DNA from: Micromonospora parathelypteridis | GTDB lineage: Bacteria; Actinomycetota; Actinomycetes; Mycobacteriales; Micromonosporaceae | Assembly (NCBI RefSeq): GCF_014201145.1 | Contig: NZ_JACHDP010000001.1 | Location: 3,472,001-3,536,000 of the forward strand | Direction of reading: 5' to 3' | DNA: 64,000 bases | Shown: positions 22,035 through 30,408 of the stretch, in pieces | How the letters are laid out: each line of letters begins with the position of its first letter | How positions within the stretch are numbered: position 1 is the stretch's first letter | Position numbers and translations under genes: made by a program | The notes under the pieces: model-generated | Told to the model about the DNA's origin: nothing | What the model saw: the letters and a program-made list of their open reading frames with translations, nothing else | The model's database searches: none

Positions 22035-23002
22035 TGTCCGCACTCTCCGACAATCTGGTGACCTCCGCGATCCTGGCGTACCTGGTCGCGATGATCGGCC
22101 ACGCCGTGGAGTACGCGCTGGGCAACGCGCGTACCCGAATCGCCGCGGCGGCTCCGGCCCGTGAGCTGGTGGGCGCCGGCGGTCCCGTTCCGACGTCGCC
22201 CGCGCCGGTCCCGCCGTCGACCGGGGACGGCCGGTCGAAGCGGCGTGCCCGCCTTGCTGGCCTGATCGCGGTGGGTGCCACCGCGGTCGCCGCCGTGCTG
22301 CACCTGGCGGCGCTGGTCACTCGCGGCCTCGCGGCGGACCGGATGCCCTGGGGCAACATGTACGAGTTCGTGCTCACGGTGACGTTCATCGGGGTCGCCG
22401 CGTGGCTGGTGGTGCTCTGGAAGCGACCGTCGCTGCGCAAGCTCGGGCTGTTCCTGACCCTGGTGATGGTGCTGCTGGTCGCCACCGCCGAGCTGGTGCT
22501 GTACGTACCGATCGTGCCGCTGGTGCCGGCGCTGAACTCGTACTGGTTCGTCATCCACGTCTCGACCATCGTCTTCGCGTCCGGCATCTTCCTGCTCGGG
22601 GTGGTGCCGGCGGTCGGCTTCCTGATGCGCAACGGGTACGAGCAGGGCAAGCGGAGCTTCCCGTACACCCTGGCCAAGCGTCTGCCCGGCGCGGTCGGCC
22701 TGGAGCGGTTGACCTTCGCGCTGCACGCCTTCGCGTTTCCGATCTTCACCTTCGCGGTGATCGCCGGTGCCATCTGGGCCGAGGCGGCGTGGGGTCGGCC
22801 GTGGGGCTGGGACCCGAAGGAGACCTGGGCGTTCATCTCCTGGGTCGTGTACGCCGGTTACCTGCACGCCCGAGCCACGCCCAGCGTCAAGCGCAACGTG
22901 GCCACCTGGCTCGCGGTGCTCGGCTTCCTCACCATGCTGATGAACCTGTTCGGCGTGAACATCTTCTTCACCGGCCTGCACTCGTACGGCGGGCTCGACT
23001 GA
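22034..23002 (+). CDS. ccsB: Cytochrome c biogenesis protein CcsB (CcsA/ResC type)
   Basis: A 322-aa membrane protein of the haem-handling family: WGNMYEFVLTVTFIGVAAW, and the tryptophan-rich WGRPWGWDPKETWAFISW, which binds haem at the outer face. It is partner of ResB in System II. AAGGAG lies 7 nt before the ATG at 22034; a GTG three bases upstream is the alternative. The ~50 residues after the first helix (TRIAAAAPARELVGAGG) are Pro/Ala-rich and variable. The gene ends 35 bp inside a small frame on the other strand. Confidence 0.93.
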   Translation: MSALSDNLVTSAILAYLVAMIGHAVEYALGNARTRIAAAAPARELVGAGGPVPTSPAPVPPSTGDGRSKRRARLAGLIAVGATAVAAVLHLAALVTRGLAADRMPWGNMYEFVLTVTFIGVAAWLVVLWKRPSLRKLGLFLTLVMVLLVATAELVLYVPIVPLVPALNSYWFVIHVSTIVFASGIFLLGVVPAVGFLMRNGYEQGKRSFPYTLAKRLPGAVGLERLTFALHAFAFPIFTFAVIAGAIWAEAAWGRPWGWDPKETWAFISWVVYAGYLHARATPSVKRNVATWLAVLGFLTMLMNLFGVNIFFTGLHSYGGLD

Positions 23003-23219
23003 CGTCGACGCCCGGGGTCAGTCGGGCACCGGTCGCCAGGCGCAGCGTCCGCTCGACCTGGATGGTGACCTGATAGGACACCTCCGGCAGGTCGGCCAGT
23101 TCGATCCGCTCGGCGCGCAGCGCCAGTTGGGCGTGCAGCTCCCGGGCGATGGCGTCGCGAAGCTCGACCAGCAGGGGTGACAACCCGTCCGGGTTGCCGA
23201 CGACGTAGGCATCCGACAT
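22968..23219 (-). CDS. Hypothetical protein (83 aa)
   Basis: MSDAYVVGNPDGLSPLLVEL opens a compact frame with a helical middle (RDAIARELHAQLALRAERI) and a strand-rich part (VSYQVTIQVERTLRLATG). The frame continues upstream through the 23292-23370 hairpin, so I take the inner ATG at 23219. The 3' end overlaps the ccsB tail by 35 bp on the opposite strand. I recognise no family and the ribosome binding site is weak. Confidence 0.45.
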   Translation of the reverse strand: MSDAYVVGNPDGLSPLLVELRDAIARELHAQLALRAERIELADLPEVSYQVTIQVERTLRLATGARLTPGVDVSRARRTSAGR

Positions 23220-23291
23220 GGCTTCGAGCCTGCGCCTGGACCAGGGCGGCACGCCAGCGTCGGTGAGATGTGTCCGCCCGGCTTGACCCGG

Positions 23292-23370
23292 CTTGATCCA
23301 CTCCAGGTCGGCGCGGTGGCGGTATCCGGCGACCCGGAACCGCCACATCGGCGACCTGGTGTCGATCAAG
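23292..23370. repeat. Long imperfect palindrome (~38-bp arms)
   Basis: Left arm 23292-23329 and right arm 23334-23370 pair at about 30 positions around a 4-nt loop. The outer ends are CTTGATC and GATCAAG. It fills most of the gap between the 83-aa gene and the MarR gene. The size is like the other intergenic palindromes in this window, but the sequence is different. Confidence 0.7.
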
Positions 23371-23416
23371 GCTCGACGCCGGCGGGCAGGCGACGGGGCG
23401 AGCCTTCGTGGCGCGG

Positions 23417-23893
23417 TCAGCCGCCGAGCCAGCCCGGCACGTCGAGGCGGAACCAGTTGGCGGCGGCCATCGTGCGCAGGTCGTCCTCAAGGGCGTCGAC
23501 CCGTTCTGGGCCGAGGGTCTCGGCCCAGCGCTCGCGCAGCCGATCGAAGATCTCGGCCGAGCGGCGTAACCCGTCGGCGCCGCGCGCCGTCACCCGGACC
23601 AGCCGGCGGCGGGCGTCCTGGGGATCGTCGACCCGCTCCAGGTAGCCGACGGCGACCAGCCGGTCGACCGTCTTGCCGGCGGCCTGTTTGGAGATGCCCA
23701 ACCGCTGACCCAGCTCGGTGGCGGTGGTGCCGTCCACCCCCACGGCCTGGAGCACGAAGCCGTGCAACGGTCGCAGCTCCGGATGCCCCTCCCGGGCCAG
23801 CTCGGCGTGCAGGTCGTCGATCAGCGTCCGGAAGCCGGCCAGCAGCAGGAGCGGCAACTGGAAACCGGGACGCGCGGGGTCAGCGGTTGCCAT
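23417..23893 (-). CDS. MarR-family transcriptional regulator
   Basis: A ~158-aa regulator. Dimerisation helices lie at both ends (FQLPLLLLAGFRTLIDDLHA at the front); the winged helix includes TATELGQRLGISKQAAGKTV and the wing DPQDARRRLVRVTARGADGL. The ATG at 23893 gives MATADPARPG; a TTG at 23902 would add three residues. Two direct repeats TTCGTCAACCACGTT cover its start region, so it probably represses itself and the divergent AhpD-like gene at 23988. The ligand is unknown. Confidence 0.85.
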   Translation of the reverse strand: MATADPARPGFQLPLLLLAGFRTLIDDLHAELAREGHPELRPLHGFVLQAVGVDGTTATELGQRLGISKQAAGKTVDRLVAVGYLERVDDPQDARRRLVRVTARGADGLRRSAEIFDRLRERWAETLGPERVDALEDDLRTMAAANWFRLDVPGWLGG

Positions 23894-23894
23894 C

Positions 23895-23933
23895 TTCGTC
23901 AACCACGTTTACTATTTCGTCAACCACGTTGAC
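23895..23933. promoter_or_regulatory. Candidate MarR operator: two direct repeats and a palindrome
   Basis: TTCGTCAACCACGTT occurs at 23895-23909 and 23916-23930, 21 bp apart, i.e. on the same face of the helix. The second copy is completed to the palindrome GTCAACCACGTTGAC (23919-23933). It lies between the divergent MarR and AhpD-like genes. Confidence 0.65.
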
Positions 23934-23987
23934 GATCCTACGGGATGCGTCCCGCCTTCCTTATCGACCCTCCGAAAGCAGGCAACC

Positions 23988-24542
23988 GTGTCCGTCTTCA
24001 CCGCACACACCGCCGACACCGCCCCCGCCGCCGCCCGTCGGTCCATCGAGGGAGTACGCCGCAGCTTCGGCTGGCTGCCGACCCCGGTGGCGCTGATGGC
24101 CGAGTCCCCGCAGCTGCTCACCGGCTTCCTCACCGCCAACGCGGGCTTCGAGCAGACCGACCTCGCGCCACTGGAGCGGGAGGTGGTCGTCTTCGCCGTC
24201 GCCACCGTCAACGAATGTCACGTCTGCGTCGCCCTGCACACCGGCAAGCTCACCCAGCTCGGTGCGACCACCGACCTGATCACCGCGCTGCGCGCCGGCA
24301 CGGCCCTGCCTGAGCCACGACTGGAGGCGCTGCGCCGGTTCACGCTGGCTGTGCTGGAACACCGGGGCGCGGTGCCCGACGACGAGCTGGACGACTTCCT
24401 GGCCGCCGGCTACCAGCCCCGGCACGCACTGGACGTGGTGCTCGGAGTCGGGGCGTACACCATCTCGACCTTCGCCAACCGGCTCACCCGTGCGCCACTC
24501 GACCCGCCCCTGGCCGCCCACGCCTGGGCACCCGCCGCCTGA
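23988..24542 (+). CDS. Carboxymuconolactone decarboxylase/AhpD-like protein
   Basis: A 184-aa protein whose motif NECHVCVALHTGKL has the CXXC plus His of AhpD-type alkylhydroperoxidase proteins. The rest fits the carboxymuconolactone decarboxylase fold: RSFGWLPTPVALMAESPQLL, LAPLEREVVVFAVATVNECH, and ALDVVLGVGAYTISTFANRL. Such proteins reduce peroxides using the CXXC thiols. GTG start at 23988 with AGG 6 nt upstream. It is divergent from the MarR regulator with a shared operator, so an oxidant-responsive MarR/AhpD pair is plausible but unproven. Confidence 0.8.
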   Translation: MSVFTAHTADTAPAAARRSIEGVRRSFGWLPTPVALMAESPQLLTGFLTANAGFEQTDLAPLEREVVVFAVATVNECHVCVALHTGKLTQLGATTDLITALRAGTALPEPRLEALRRFTLAVLEHRGAVPDDELDDFLAAGYQPRHALDVVLGVGAYTISTFANRLTRAPLDPPLAAHAWAPAA

Positions 24543-24566
24543 TCGGGTGCGCTCGCGGGCCGCTGC

Positions 24567-25445
24567 TCAGGCATTTCCGAGGAAGTCGCGCAGCAGGGCG
24601 ACCATCTCGTCCGGGCGTTCCTCGTACAGCCAGTGCCCGCAGTCCTCGACCACTTCGCCGCGTACCGAGTCGGCGTACCGGCGAACCTGCTCGGCGACCT
24701 GCCCACCGAGGCTGGCCGCTGCGCCGACGGCCAGCACCGGCATCGCCAACTTCGTGCCCCGGTACGCCGCGTTGTCGGCGATGTCCTGATCGAATGCCCG
24801 GAAGTAGGCGAAGCTGGCCCGCAGGTGCGCGGGGTCACGCAGGTGGCTGGCGAACTCCTCGATGTCGGGCGGGGGGATGCTGCCCTTGCGCACCATCAGA
24901 GCGTCGGTGAACCGGTCCACCCAGAGCGACTCCCGCCCGCTGACCAACTCCTCCGGCAGCCCGTTGCCGATGGAGAAGTAGCCGAAGTTCCACACCCCTG
25001 GCCCGGCCGCCGTCAGTGCGGGGAACGTGTAGATGCTCTCGTCGGGGATCGGGGCCTCGGTGAGCACCAACCGACTCACCCGCTCGGGATGGGCGGCGGC
25101 GTACGCGTACGCCACCATGGTCCCCAGGTCGTGCCCGACAAGCCGGAGGTCGCTCGTCAGGCCGAGTTGGTCGAGCAGCGCGCCCAGGTCGGCGGCGACC
25201 GTCTTCTTGTCGTACCCGCCGGCCGGGGCGTCGCTGTCCCCGAAGCCCCGAAGGTCGGGCGCGACCACGTCGAAGGAGCGACCCAACTCGGGCAGCAGGT
25301 GCCGCCACATGTGCCAGCACTGCGGATAGCCGTGCAGGAGGATGAGTGGCGGACCAGTGCCGCCGCGGACGTAGTTCATCGCGATCTGGCCGGTGCGCAC
25401 CCGTTGTTCGGTAAACCCCGCTGGAACCCGCTCCCCGCCCATCAT
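24567..25445 (-). CDS. Alpha/beta hydrolase, epoxide hydrolase/dehalogenase-like
   Basis: A 292-aa alpha/beta hydrolase. The oxyanion-hole region is LILLHGYPQCWHMWRHLLPE. The nucleophile elbow is VGHDLGT with Asp as nucleophile, so this is the epoxide hydrolase / haloalkane dehalogenase branch rather than an esterase. VVAPDLRGFGDSD is typical, and the catalytic His is in VEDCGHWLYEERPDEM. No signal peptide. The substrate is unknown. It converges on the AhpD-like gene and is divergent from the UbiD-type gene. The start at 25445 has a second Met codon next to it (25442). Confidence 0.85.
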   Translation of the reverse strand: MMGGERVPAGFTEQRVRTGQIAMNYVRGGTGPPLILLHGYPQCWHMWRHLLPELGRSFDVVAPDLRGFGDSDAPAGGYDKKTVAADLGALLDQLGLTSDLRLVGHDLGTMVAYAYAAAHPERVSRLVLTEAPIPDESIYTFPALTAAGPGVWNFGYFSIGNGLPEELVSGRESLWVDRFTDALMVRKGSIPPPDIEEFASHLRDPAHLRASFAYFRAFDQDIADNAAYRGTKLAMPVLAVGAAASLGGQVAEQVRRYADSVRGEVVEDCGHWLYEERPDEMVALLRDFLGNA

Positions 25446-25594
25446 CGCCTCCGTCCGCAGGCTGCCCGGCTACCCGCTCAACCGCCCGCCATGCCGTGGG
25501 AGGTGGCCCTGCCCGCCGTCGGGCCCCGGCCCATCGCGGGCGTCACACCACCCGGCTTGGGCCGTACGGCACCCGGTGCGGGAGACTGGCGGGT

Positions 25595-27055
25595 ATGGCG
25601 GCTCGTGGCTTCCCGTACACCGATCTCAAGGACTTCCTCGCTGCGCTCGAGCGCGCGGGGGAGCTGCGCCGGGTCGACGTCCCGGTCGACCCCACCCTGG
25701 AGATCAGCGAGGTGGTCACCCGCACCGTGCGAGCCGGCGGCCCGGCGTTGCTCTTCGAACGTCCGACCCGGGGCGAGATGCCGTTGGCGATCAACCTGTT
25801 CGGCACCGAGAAGCGGATGGCGATGGCTCTCGGCGTCGACTCGCTCGACGAGATCGGTGCCCGGATCGGCGCGCTGATCAAGCCGGAGCTGCCGGTCGGC
25901 TGGTCCGGTATCCGCGAGGGTCTCGGCAAGGTCATGCAGCTCAAGTCCGTGCCGCCGCGCAAGGTGAAGACCGCGCCCTGCCAGGAGGTCGTCTACCGGG
26001 GCGACGACGTCGACCTGGACCGACTGCCGGGGCTGCAGGTCTGGCCCGGCGACGGTGGGATCTTCCACAACTACGGGTTGACCCACACCAAGCACCCCGA
26101 GACCGGCAAGCGCAACCTGGGCCTGTACCGACTTCAGCAGCACGGCCGCAACACCCTGGGCATGCACTGGCAGATCCACAAGGACTCCACCGCCCACCAC
26201 GCGGTCGCCGAGCGGCTCGGGCAGCGCCTGCCGGTCGCGATCGCGATCGGTTGCGACCCGGTCGTCTCGTACGCGGCCAGTGCGCCGTTGCCCGGCGACA
26301 TCGACGAATACCTGTTCGCCGGGTTCCTGCGCGGCGAGCGGGTGGAGATGGTCGACTGCCTCACCGTGCCGTTGCAGGTGCCGGCGCACGCGCAGATCGT
26401 GCTGGAGGGCTACCTGGAGCCCGGTGAGCGGCTGCCCGAGGGCCCGTTCGGCGACCACACCGGCTTCTACACCCCGGTCGAGCCGTTCCCGGTGCTGCAC
26501 ATCGAGGCGATGACCATGCAGCGCAAGCCGGTCTACCACTCGATCGTCACCTCGCAGCCGCCGCAGGAGGACCACGGCCTCGGCAAGGCCACCGAGCGGA
26601 TCTTCCAACCGCTGCTCAAGCTCATGATCCCGGACATCGTCGACTACGACCTGCCGGCCGCCGGTGTCTTCCACAACTGCGCGATCGTGTCGATCCGCAA
26701 GCGCTACCCGAAGCACGCCCAGAAGGTGATGAACGCGATCTGGGGCGCGCACCTGATGTCGCTCACCAAGTTGATCGTGATCGTCGACGAGGACTGCGAC
26801 GTGCACGACTACAACGAGGTCGCCTTCCGCGCCTTCGGCAACGTCGACTACGCGCGCGACCTGCTGGTCACCGAGGGCCCGGTGGACCACCTCGACCACT
26901 CGTCGTACCAGCAGTTCTGGGGCGGCAAGGCGGGTGTCGACGCGACCCGCAAACTGCCCACCGAGGGGTATACCCGCGGTTGGCCGGAGGAGATGAAGAT
27001 GAGTCCGGAGGTCACCTCCCTGGTGGACAAGCGCTGGAAGGAGTACGGGATCTGA
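25595..27055 (+). CDS. mqnL: UbiD-family decarboxylase of menaquinone synthesis
   Basis: A 486-aa prenylated-FMN-dependent decarboxylase. The N-terminus has FPYTDLKDFLAALERAGELR. The flavin/metal site is around GIFHNYGLTHTKHPETGKRN and MHWQIHKDSTAHH. EGPFGDHTGFYTPVEPFPVL carries the conserved Glu/Asp. KVMNAIWGAHLMSLTKLIVI belongs to the C-terminal dimer part. In the futalosine pathway this family removes the carboxylate from the naphthoate ring, with mqnP (overlapping by 1 nt) adding the prenyl tail and the UbiX-type gene at 29141 making the cofactor. Which step comes first is from known pathways, not this sequence. Confidence 0.9.
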   Translation: MAARGFPYTDLKDFLAALERAGELRRVDVPVDPTLEISEVVTRTVRAGGPALLFERPTRGEMPLAINLFGTEKRMAMALGVDSLDEIGARIGALIKPELPVGWSGIREGLGKVMQLKSVPPRKVKTAPCQEVVYRGDDVDLDRLPGLQVWPGDGGIFHNYGLTHTKHPETGKRNLGLYRLQQHGRNTLGMHWQIHKDSTAHHAVAERLGQRLPVAIAIGCDPVVSYAASAPLPGDIDEYLFAGFLRGERVEMVDCLTVPLQVPAHAQIVLEGYLEPGERLPEGPFGDHTGFYTPVEPFPVLHIEAMTMQRKPVYHSIVTSQPPQEDHGLGKATERIFQPLLKLMIPDIVDYDLPAAGVFHNCAIVSIRKRYPKHAQKVMNAIWGAHLMSLTKLIVIVDEDCDVHDYNEVAFRAFGNVDYARDLLVTEGPVDHLDHSSYQQFWGGKAGVDATRKLPTEGYTRGWPEEMKMSPEVTSLVDKRWKEYGI

Positions 27056-28020
27056 TGGCCACCGCCAACAACCCCCGCGATCTTGCACTGACGGCCCCCG
27101 ATCCGTCCCCTTCCGTCGGGACACAAAGTGCGGGATCGCCGGGGAAGGTGCGGGCATTCCTGGACCTCGTCAAGATCGAGCACTCCGTCTTCGCGCTGCC
27201 GTTCGCGTTCCTCTCGGCGCTCGCCGCCATGCAGGTCAACGGCGGCCGGGTGGGCTGGCTCGACCTGCTGCTGATCACTGTGGCGATGGTCGGGGCGCGG
27301 ACGTTCGCCATGGCCGCCAACCGGATCATCGATCGGCAGATCGACGCGCGGAACCCGCGTACCGCCGGCCGGGAACTGGTGACCGGGGCGGTGAGCGTGC
27401 GGACGGCCTGGACCGGCGCGGCCGTCGCGTTGGTGGTCTTCCTCGCCGCCGCCGCCCTGCTCAACCCGCTCTGCCTGGTGCTCGCGCCGCTCGCCGTGGT
27501 GCCGCTGGTCGTCTACCCCTATGCCAAGCGGTTCACCAACTGGCCGCACGCGATCCTCGGGGTCGCCCAGGCGGTCGGCCCGGTCGGTGCGTGGCTGGCG
27601 GTCACCGGCACCCTGAACGGCTCCGGGCCGGCCTGGCTGCTCGGCGCCGCGGTCGGGCTGTGGATCGGCGGCTTCGACCTGATCTACGCCTGCCAGGATT
27701 CCGAGATCGACCGGGAGATCGGCGTGCACAGCGTGCCCGCCCGGTACGGTCGGCGCTTCGCGCTGCACGCCTCCACGGTCGCGCACGTGGTGACCTTCGC
27801 GCTGTTCGTCTGGTTCGGCGAGCTGATCGGCCTGAGCTGGCTCTGGTGGATCGGGCTTGCGCTGACCGCGGTCGCGTTCATCTACCAGCACCTGGTGGTC
27901 ACGCCGACCGACCTCAGCAAGGTCAACCGGGCGTTCTTCACCGCCAACGGGTTCGTCGGCATCGTGCTGTTCGTCTTCGCCCTGCTCGACCTGGTGATCC
28001 GGCTCGACCTACGACCCTGA
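27055..28020 (+). CDS. mqnP: UbiA-type polyprenyltransferase (menaquinone)
   Basis: A 321-aa membrane prenyltransferase with about 8-9 helices. The first Asp-rich motif is NRIIDRQIDARNPRTAGREL, and the second is CQDSEIDREIGVHSVPARYG. These bind Mg-diphosphate of the polyprenyl donor. FLDLVKIEHSVFALPFAF is the characteristic start of MqnP/UbiA proteins. The ATG at 27055 overlaps the UbiD stop by one base. The last 12 bp overlap the terpene synthase gene on the other strand. Confidence 0.92.
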   Translation: MATANNPRDLALTAPDPSPSVGTQSAGSPGKVRAFLDLVKIEHSVFALPFAFLSALAAMQVNGGRVGWLDLLLITVAMVGARTFAMAANRIIDRQIDARNPRTAGRELVTGAVSVRTAWTGAAVALVVFLAAAALLNPLCLVLAPLAVVPLVVYPYAKRFTNWPHAILGVAQAVGPVGAWLAVTGTLNGSGPAWLLGAAVGLWIGGFDLIYACQDSEIDREIGVHSVPARYGRRFALHASTVAHVVTFALFVWFGELIGLSWLWWIGLALTAVAFIYQHLVVTPTDLSKVNRAFFTANGFVGIVLFVFALLDLVIRLDLRP

Positions 28021-28992
28021 GGCTGGTGGGGCGGTGCCGACGGGGTAGCGGGCACTTTCCAAGGTCCAGTCGATGGTGCCGCGGACGGCGTACGCGACCC
28101 CGTCGAGATGGTCGGCGACCGCCTCGTCCAACGCCGGGCCGAACGACGGCACCGCGGCCCGCAGCGCGACGAAGCGCCGCATCGACTCCCGCCAGCGCTC
28201 GGCCGCCCGCTCTACCGCCTCCGTCGACGGCACGGCAAGCTCGCCCTGGATGGCCAGGACCAGGTTGTGCCCGCCCGCCGTGGCCCGGTCCCGATCCAGC
28301 GAGGCCAGATCGTTGTACCAGGAGAGCAGGTCGTTGCCGACGTCGCCGATCTGGCGCAGCAGCGGGTGATGGTAGACCGGGTCGGGCAACGGTCGACCAC
28401 CGACGAACTCCGTCAGCGCGTACGACACCTCCGCCGCCGAGGTCGCCCGCCGCAGCTCGACGTACTCGTCGACGTTGGGTCGGTGGCCGGCCTCCTTGTT
28501 CACCATCTCCTGCCAGGTGCCGTCGAGGTGCCGGCCCACCGCGTCGGCGAAGCGCAGCCGCCACCGTGACGGCATCCGGCCGCGCGGTTCGCGCCACGCC
28601 AGCACCAGCAGCCGCCGTAGCGGGCCGTTGAGGCCGGCCGGCCGCAACCGGGGGCCGTCGTTCAGCAGCGCCAGCGTGCCGTTGCGCAGTGCCCGGATCT
28701 GCTCCGGGTCGAGTCGGCCCGGCCCGTCGCAGGCGTCATCAACCAGGAAGAACCAGGTGAACAGGGCAGTCAGCACCCGCAGGTCGGCCTCGGTCGCCTC
28801 CGGGTAGAGCCGCCCGGCGTACCGGGCGAAAGCTCCCCGGGCCAGCCGCTGCAACGCGGCGTCGTCCAACGGGAGGCCAAGCTCGGGCAGCAGGCTGAGC
28901 AGCCACTCCTGCACGCGGTCGGCGTGCGGTGAGAGCCGGGACGGGATCGGACATTCGGCACGCAGCGCCCAGAGGATCTCGTCGGTCGTCAC
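28009..28992 (-). CDS. Class I terpene synthase
   Basis: A 327-aa class I terpene cyclase. The Asp-rich motif is FFLVDDACDG (Asp85, Asp86, Asp89), the NSE-type motif is GNDLLSWYNDLASLDRD (Asn220, Ser224, last ligand Asp228 in place of the usual Glu), and SARYPVG near the C-terminus holds the Arg-Tyr pair. Size fits a bacterial sesquiterpene or related cyclase. No P450 or prenyl-diphosphate synthase adjoins it, so the product is unknown. Its stop overlaps the end of mqnP by 12 bp tail-to-tail; it is divergent from the UbiX-type gene. Confidence 0.85.
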   Translation of the reverse strand: MTTDEILWALRAECPIPSRLSPHADRVQEWLLSLLPELGLPLDDAALQRLARGAFARYAGRLYPEATEADLRVLTALFTWFFLVDDACDGPGRLDPEQIRALRNGTLALLNDGPRLRPAGLNGPLRRLLVLAWREPRGRMPSRWRLRFADAVGRHLDGTWQEMVNKEAGHRPNVDEYVELRRATSAAEVSYALTEFVGGRPLPDPVYHHPLLRQIGDVGNDLLSWYNDLASLDRDRATAGGHNLVLAIQGELAVPSTEAVERAAERWRESMRRFVALRAAVPSFGPALDEAVADHLDGVAYAVRGTIDWTLESARYPVGTAPPASGS

Positions 28993-29140
28993 CGATGCCT
29001 CCTGTGCGAGATGGTGTCGGTGCGAATCCCCAGCGGCAGCATGTCAGGTCGACGGGATGCCTAGCTACTGCGGGACAGGTCGGACGGGCCATCTCGGGGG
29101 TGCTCACCAGTGGACCAGCCGGACCAGGCAGGCTGGGGGC

Positions 29141-29770
29141 ATGCGGGAACCATGGGTGGTCGGGGTCTCCGGGGCCTCTGGCACGCCGTACGCGGCGGCT
29201 GTCATCGGAGGACTGCTCGACGCGGGCGAGCCGGTGGACCTGATCGTGTCCCGGGCGGCGCGACTCACCGTGCTCGACGAGACCGGCCGGCCGTTTCGCG
29301 ACGGACACTGGGCCGAGGACCTCACCGCCTGGCTCGGCCGGGACCTGACCGGGGCGGATGTGCGGCACTGGCCGGCTGGCGACCTGGCCGCCGGGCCGAG
29401 CAGCGGCTCCTACCGGGTACGCGGGATGGCCGTGGTCCCCGCCAGCACGGCAGCCTGCGCGGGTATCGCGATCGGGCTCTCCAAGGACCTGTTGCAGCGC
29501 GCCGCCGAGGTCAACCTCAAGGAACGGCGGCCCGTGGTGGTGGTCCCCCGGGAAACGCCGGTGACCCGCAGCCACCTGGAGCACCTGATCGCGTTGCACG
29601 ACGCCGGCGCGGTGGTGCTGCCGGCCAGCCCTGGCTTCTACGGGGCCGGAGCGGAGGCCAGCGCCCAGCAGTTGGTCGACTTCGTGGCCGGCAAGGTGCT
29701 GGATGCGCTCGGCGTCCCGCACACCCTGTTCCGTAGGTGGTCCGGTCAGCTCGGCGCGGCCCGGAGCTGA
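29141..29770 (+). CDS. mqnM: UbiX-type flavin prenyltransferase
   Basis: A 209-aa flavoprotein: VVGVSGASGTPYAAAVIGGL is the FMN-binding start, VVPASTAACAGIAIGLSKDL the SSG-like central block, and KERRPVVVVPRETPVTRSHL the conserved Arg/Glu block. UbiX attaches dimethylallyl to FMN to make prenylated FMN, the cofactor needed by the UbiD-type enzyme 2 kb upstream. The ATG at 29141 follows CTGGGGGC. It is divergent from the terpene synthase and converges on a BldC-like gene, with a 9-bp hairpin between. Confidence 0.9.
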   Translation: MREPWVVGVSGASGTPYAAAVIGGLLDAGEPVDLIVSRAARLTVLDETGRPFRDGHWAEDLTAWLGRDLTGADVRHWPAGDLAAGPSSGSYRVRGMAVVPASTAACAGIAIGLSKDLLQRAAEVNLKERRPVVVVPRETPVTRSHLEHLIALHDAGAVVLPASPGFYGAGAEASAQQLVDFVAGKVLDALGVPHTLFRRWSGQLGAARS

Positions 29771-29825
29771 GTCGGCAGCTCGGGGCGTGTCGTGATGCCG
29801 CCCGGCCGGCTGGCCGAAGCGGGAC

Positions 29826-29851
29826 GCGGACCGGACTGGTGCCCGGTCCGC
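29826..29851. terminator. Hairpin terminator between ubiX-type and bldC-like genes
   Basis: GCGGACCGG (29826-29834) pairs perfectly with CCGGTCCGC (29843-29851) across an 8-nt loop. It is followed by a short T-run (GCAGCGTTT). It lies between convergent genes and probably ends the ubiX-type transcript. Confidence 0.6.
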
Positions 29852-29872
29852 GCAGCGTTTGTCCGCACCAGT

Positions 29873-30139
29873 TCAGTACATGCCGGCGTTGGCCGGACCC
29901 GGCCCAGTGGATGCGGCCGGTCCCACATTGCGTGGCTTTCCGACCTCGTCCACTTCGTCCAGCATGCCCTCCCCCTCAAGCAGGGCTCGCACCTCGGATT
30001 CCCGAAACCGGCGATGCCCGCCTGGAGTCCGGATGCTTCCTATCCGGCCGGCCGCCGCCCATCTCGTCACAGTCTTCGGGTCCACCCGAAACAGCGCGGC
30101 GACCTCACCCGGTGTCAGCAGGCGATCTCCAGTGTCCAC
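29873..30139 (-). CDS. BldC-family small MerR-type regulator
   Basis: An 88-aa single-domain DNA-binding protein. LLTPGEVAALFRVDPKTVTR followed by SIRTPGGHRRFRESEVRALL is the MerR-like winged helix shared with BldC, a developmental regulator of actinomycetes that binds direct repeats cooperatively. The C-terminal ~28 residues (LDEVDEVGKPRNVGPAASTG) are longer and more acidic than in BldC itself, so it may be a paralogue. I chose the GTG at 30139 because GAGGAGG lies ~7 nt upstream; an upstream ATG (30229) would add 30 residues of low quality. The 269-bp upstream gap is unusually A/T-rich for this window and should hold its promoter. Confidence 0.85.
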   Translation of the reverse strand: MDTGDRLLTPGEVAALFRVDPKTVTRWAAAGRIGSIRTPGGHRRFRESEVRALLEGEGMLDEVDEVGKPRNVGPAASTGPGPANAGMY

Positions 30140-30408
30140 AGCCCCCTCCTCGCGTCGACGAAGCCCCTGGCTGAACACACTGCCCCCGGCTGGTGCGAGC
30201 CCAGAGCCGTCATGAGGGACGTATGGCAATTACAGCACCAGGGACCTGGCCTGTCCGCCAAACGCGAAAAATGCACTGACTGGGAAGTTAGTAAATGCTA
30301 CTGGTGCAACCCCTGCCTTGACCGTCTGTTTGTGAACAGTTACTCACTGCTCAGTCCAACGGATGCCGAAGGCGTCGCGTTACGCCTAACCGGTTAAGGT
30401 CACTCTCC
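30140..30408. other. A/T-richer divergent promoter region
   Basis: This gap separates the bldC-like gene from the Lrp-type gene. It is visibly richer in A/T than the rest of the window (for example around 30265-30300). No open frame with support, no long hairpin. I take it as a divergent promoter region, but I cannot place -35 or -10 boxes with confidence. Confidence 0.45.
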
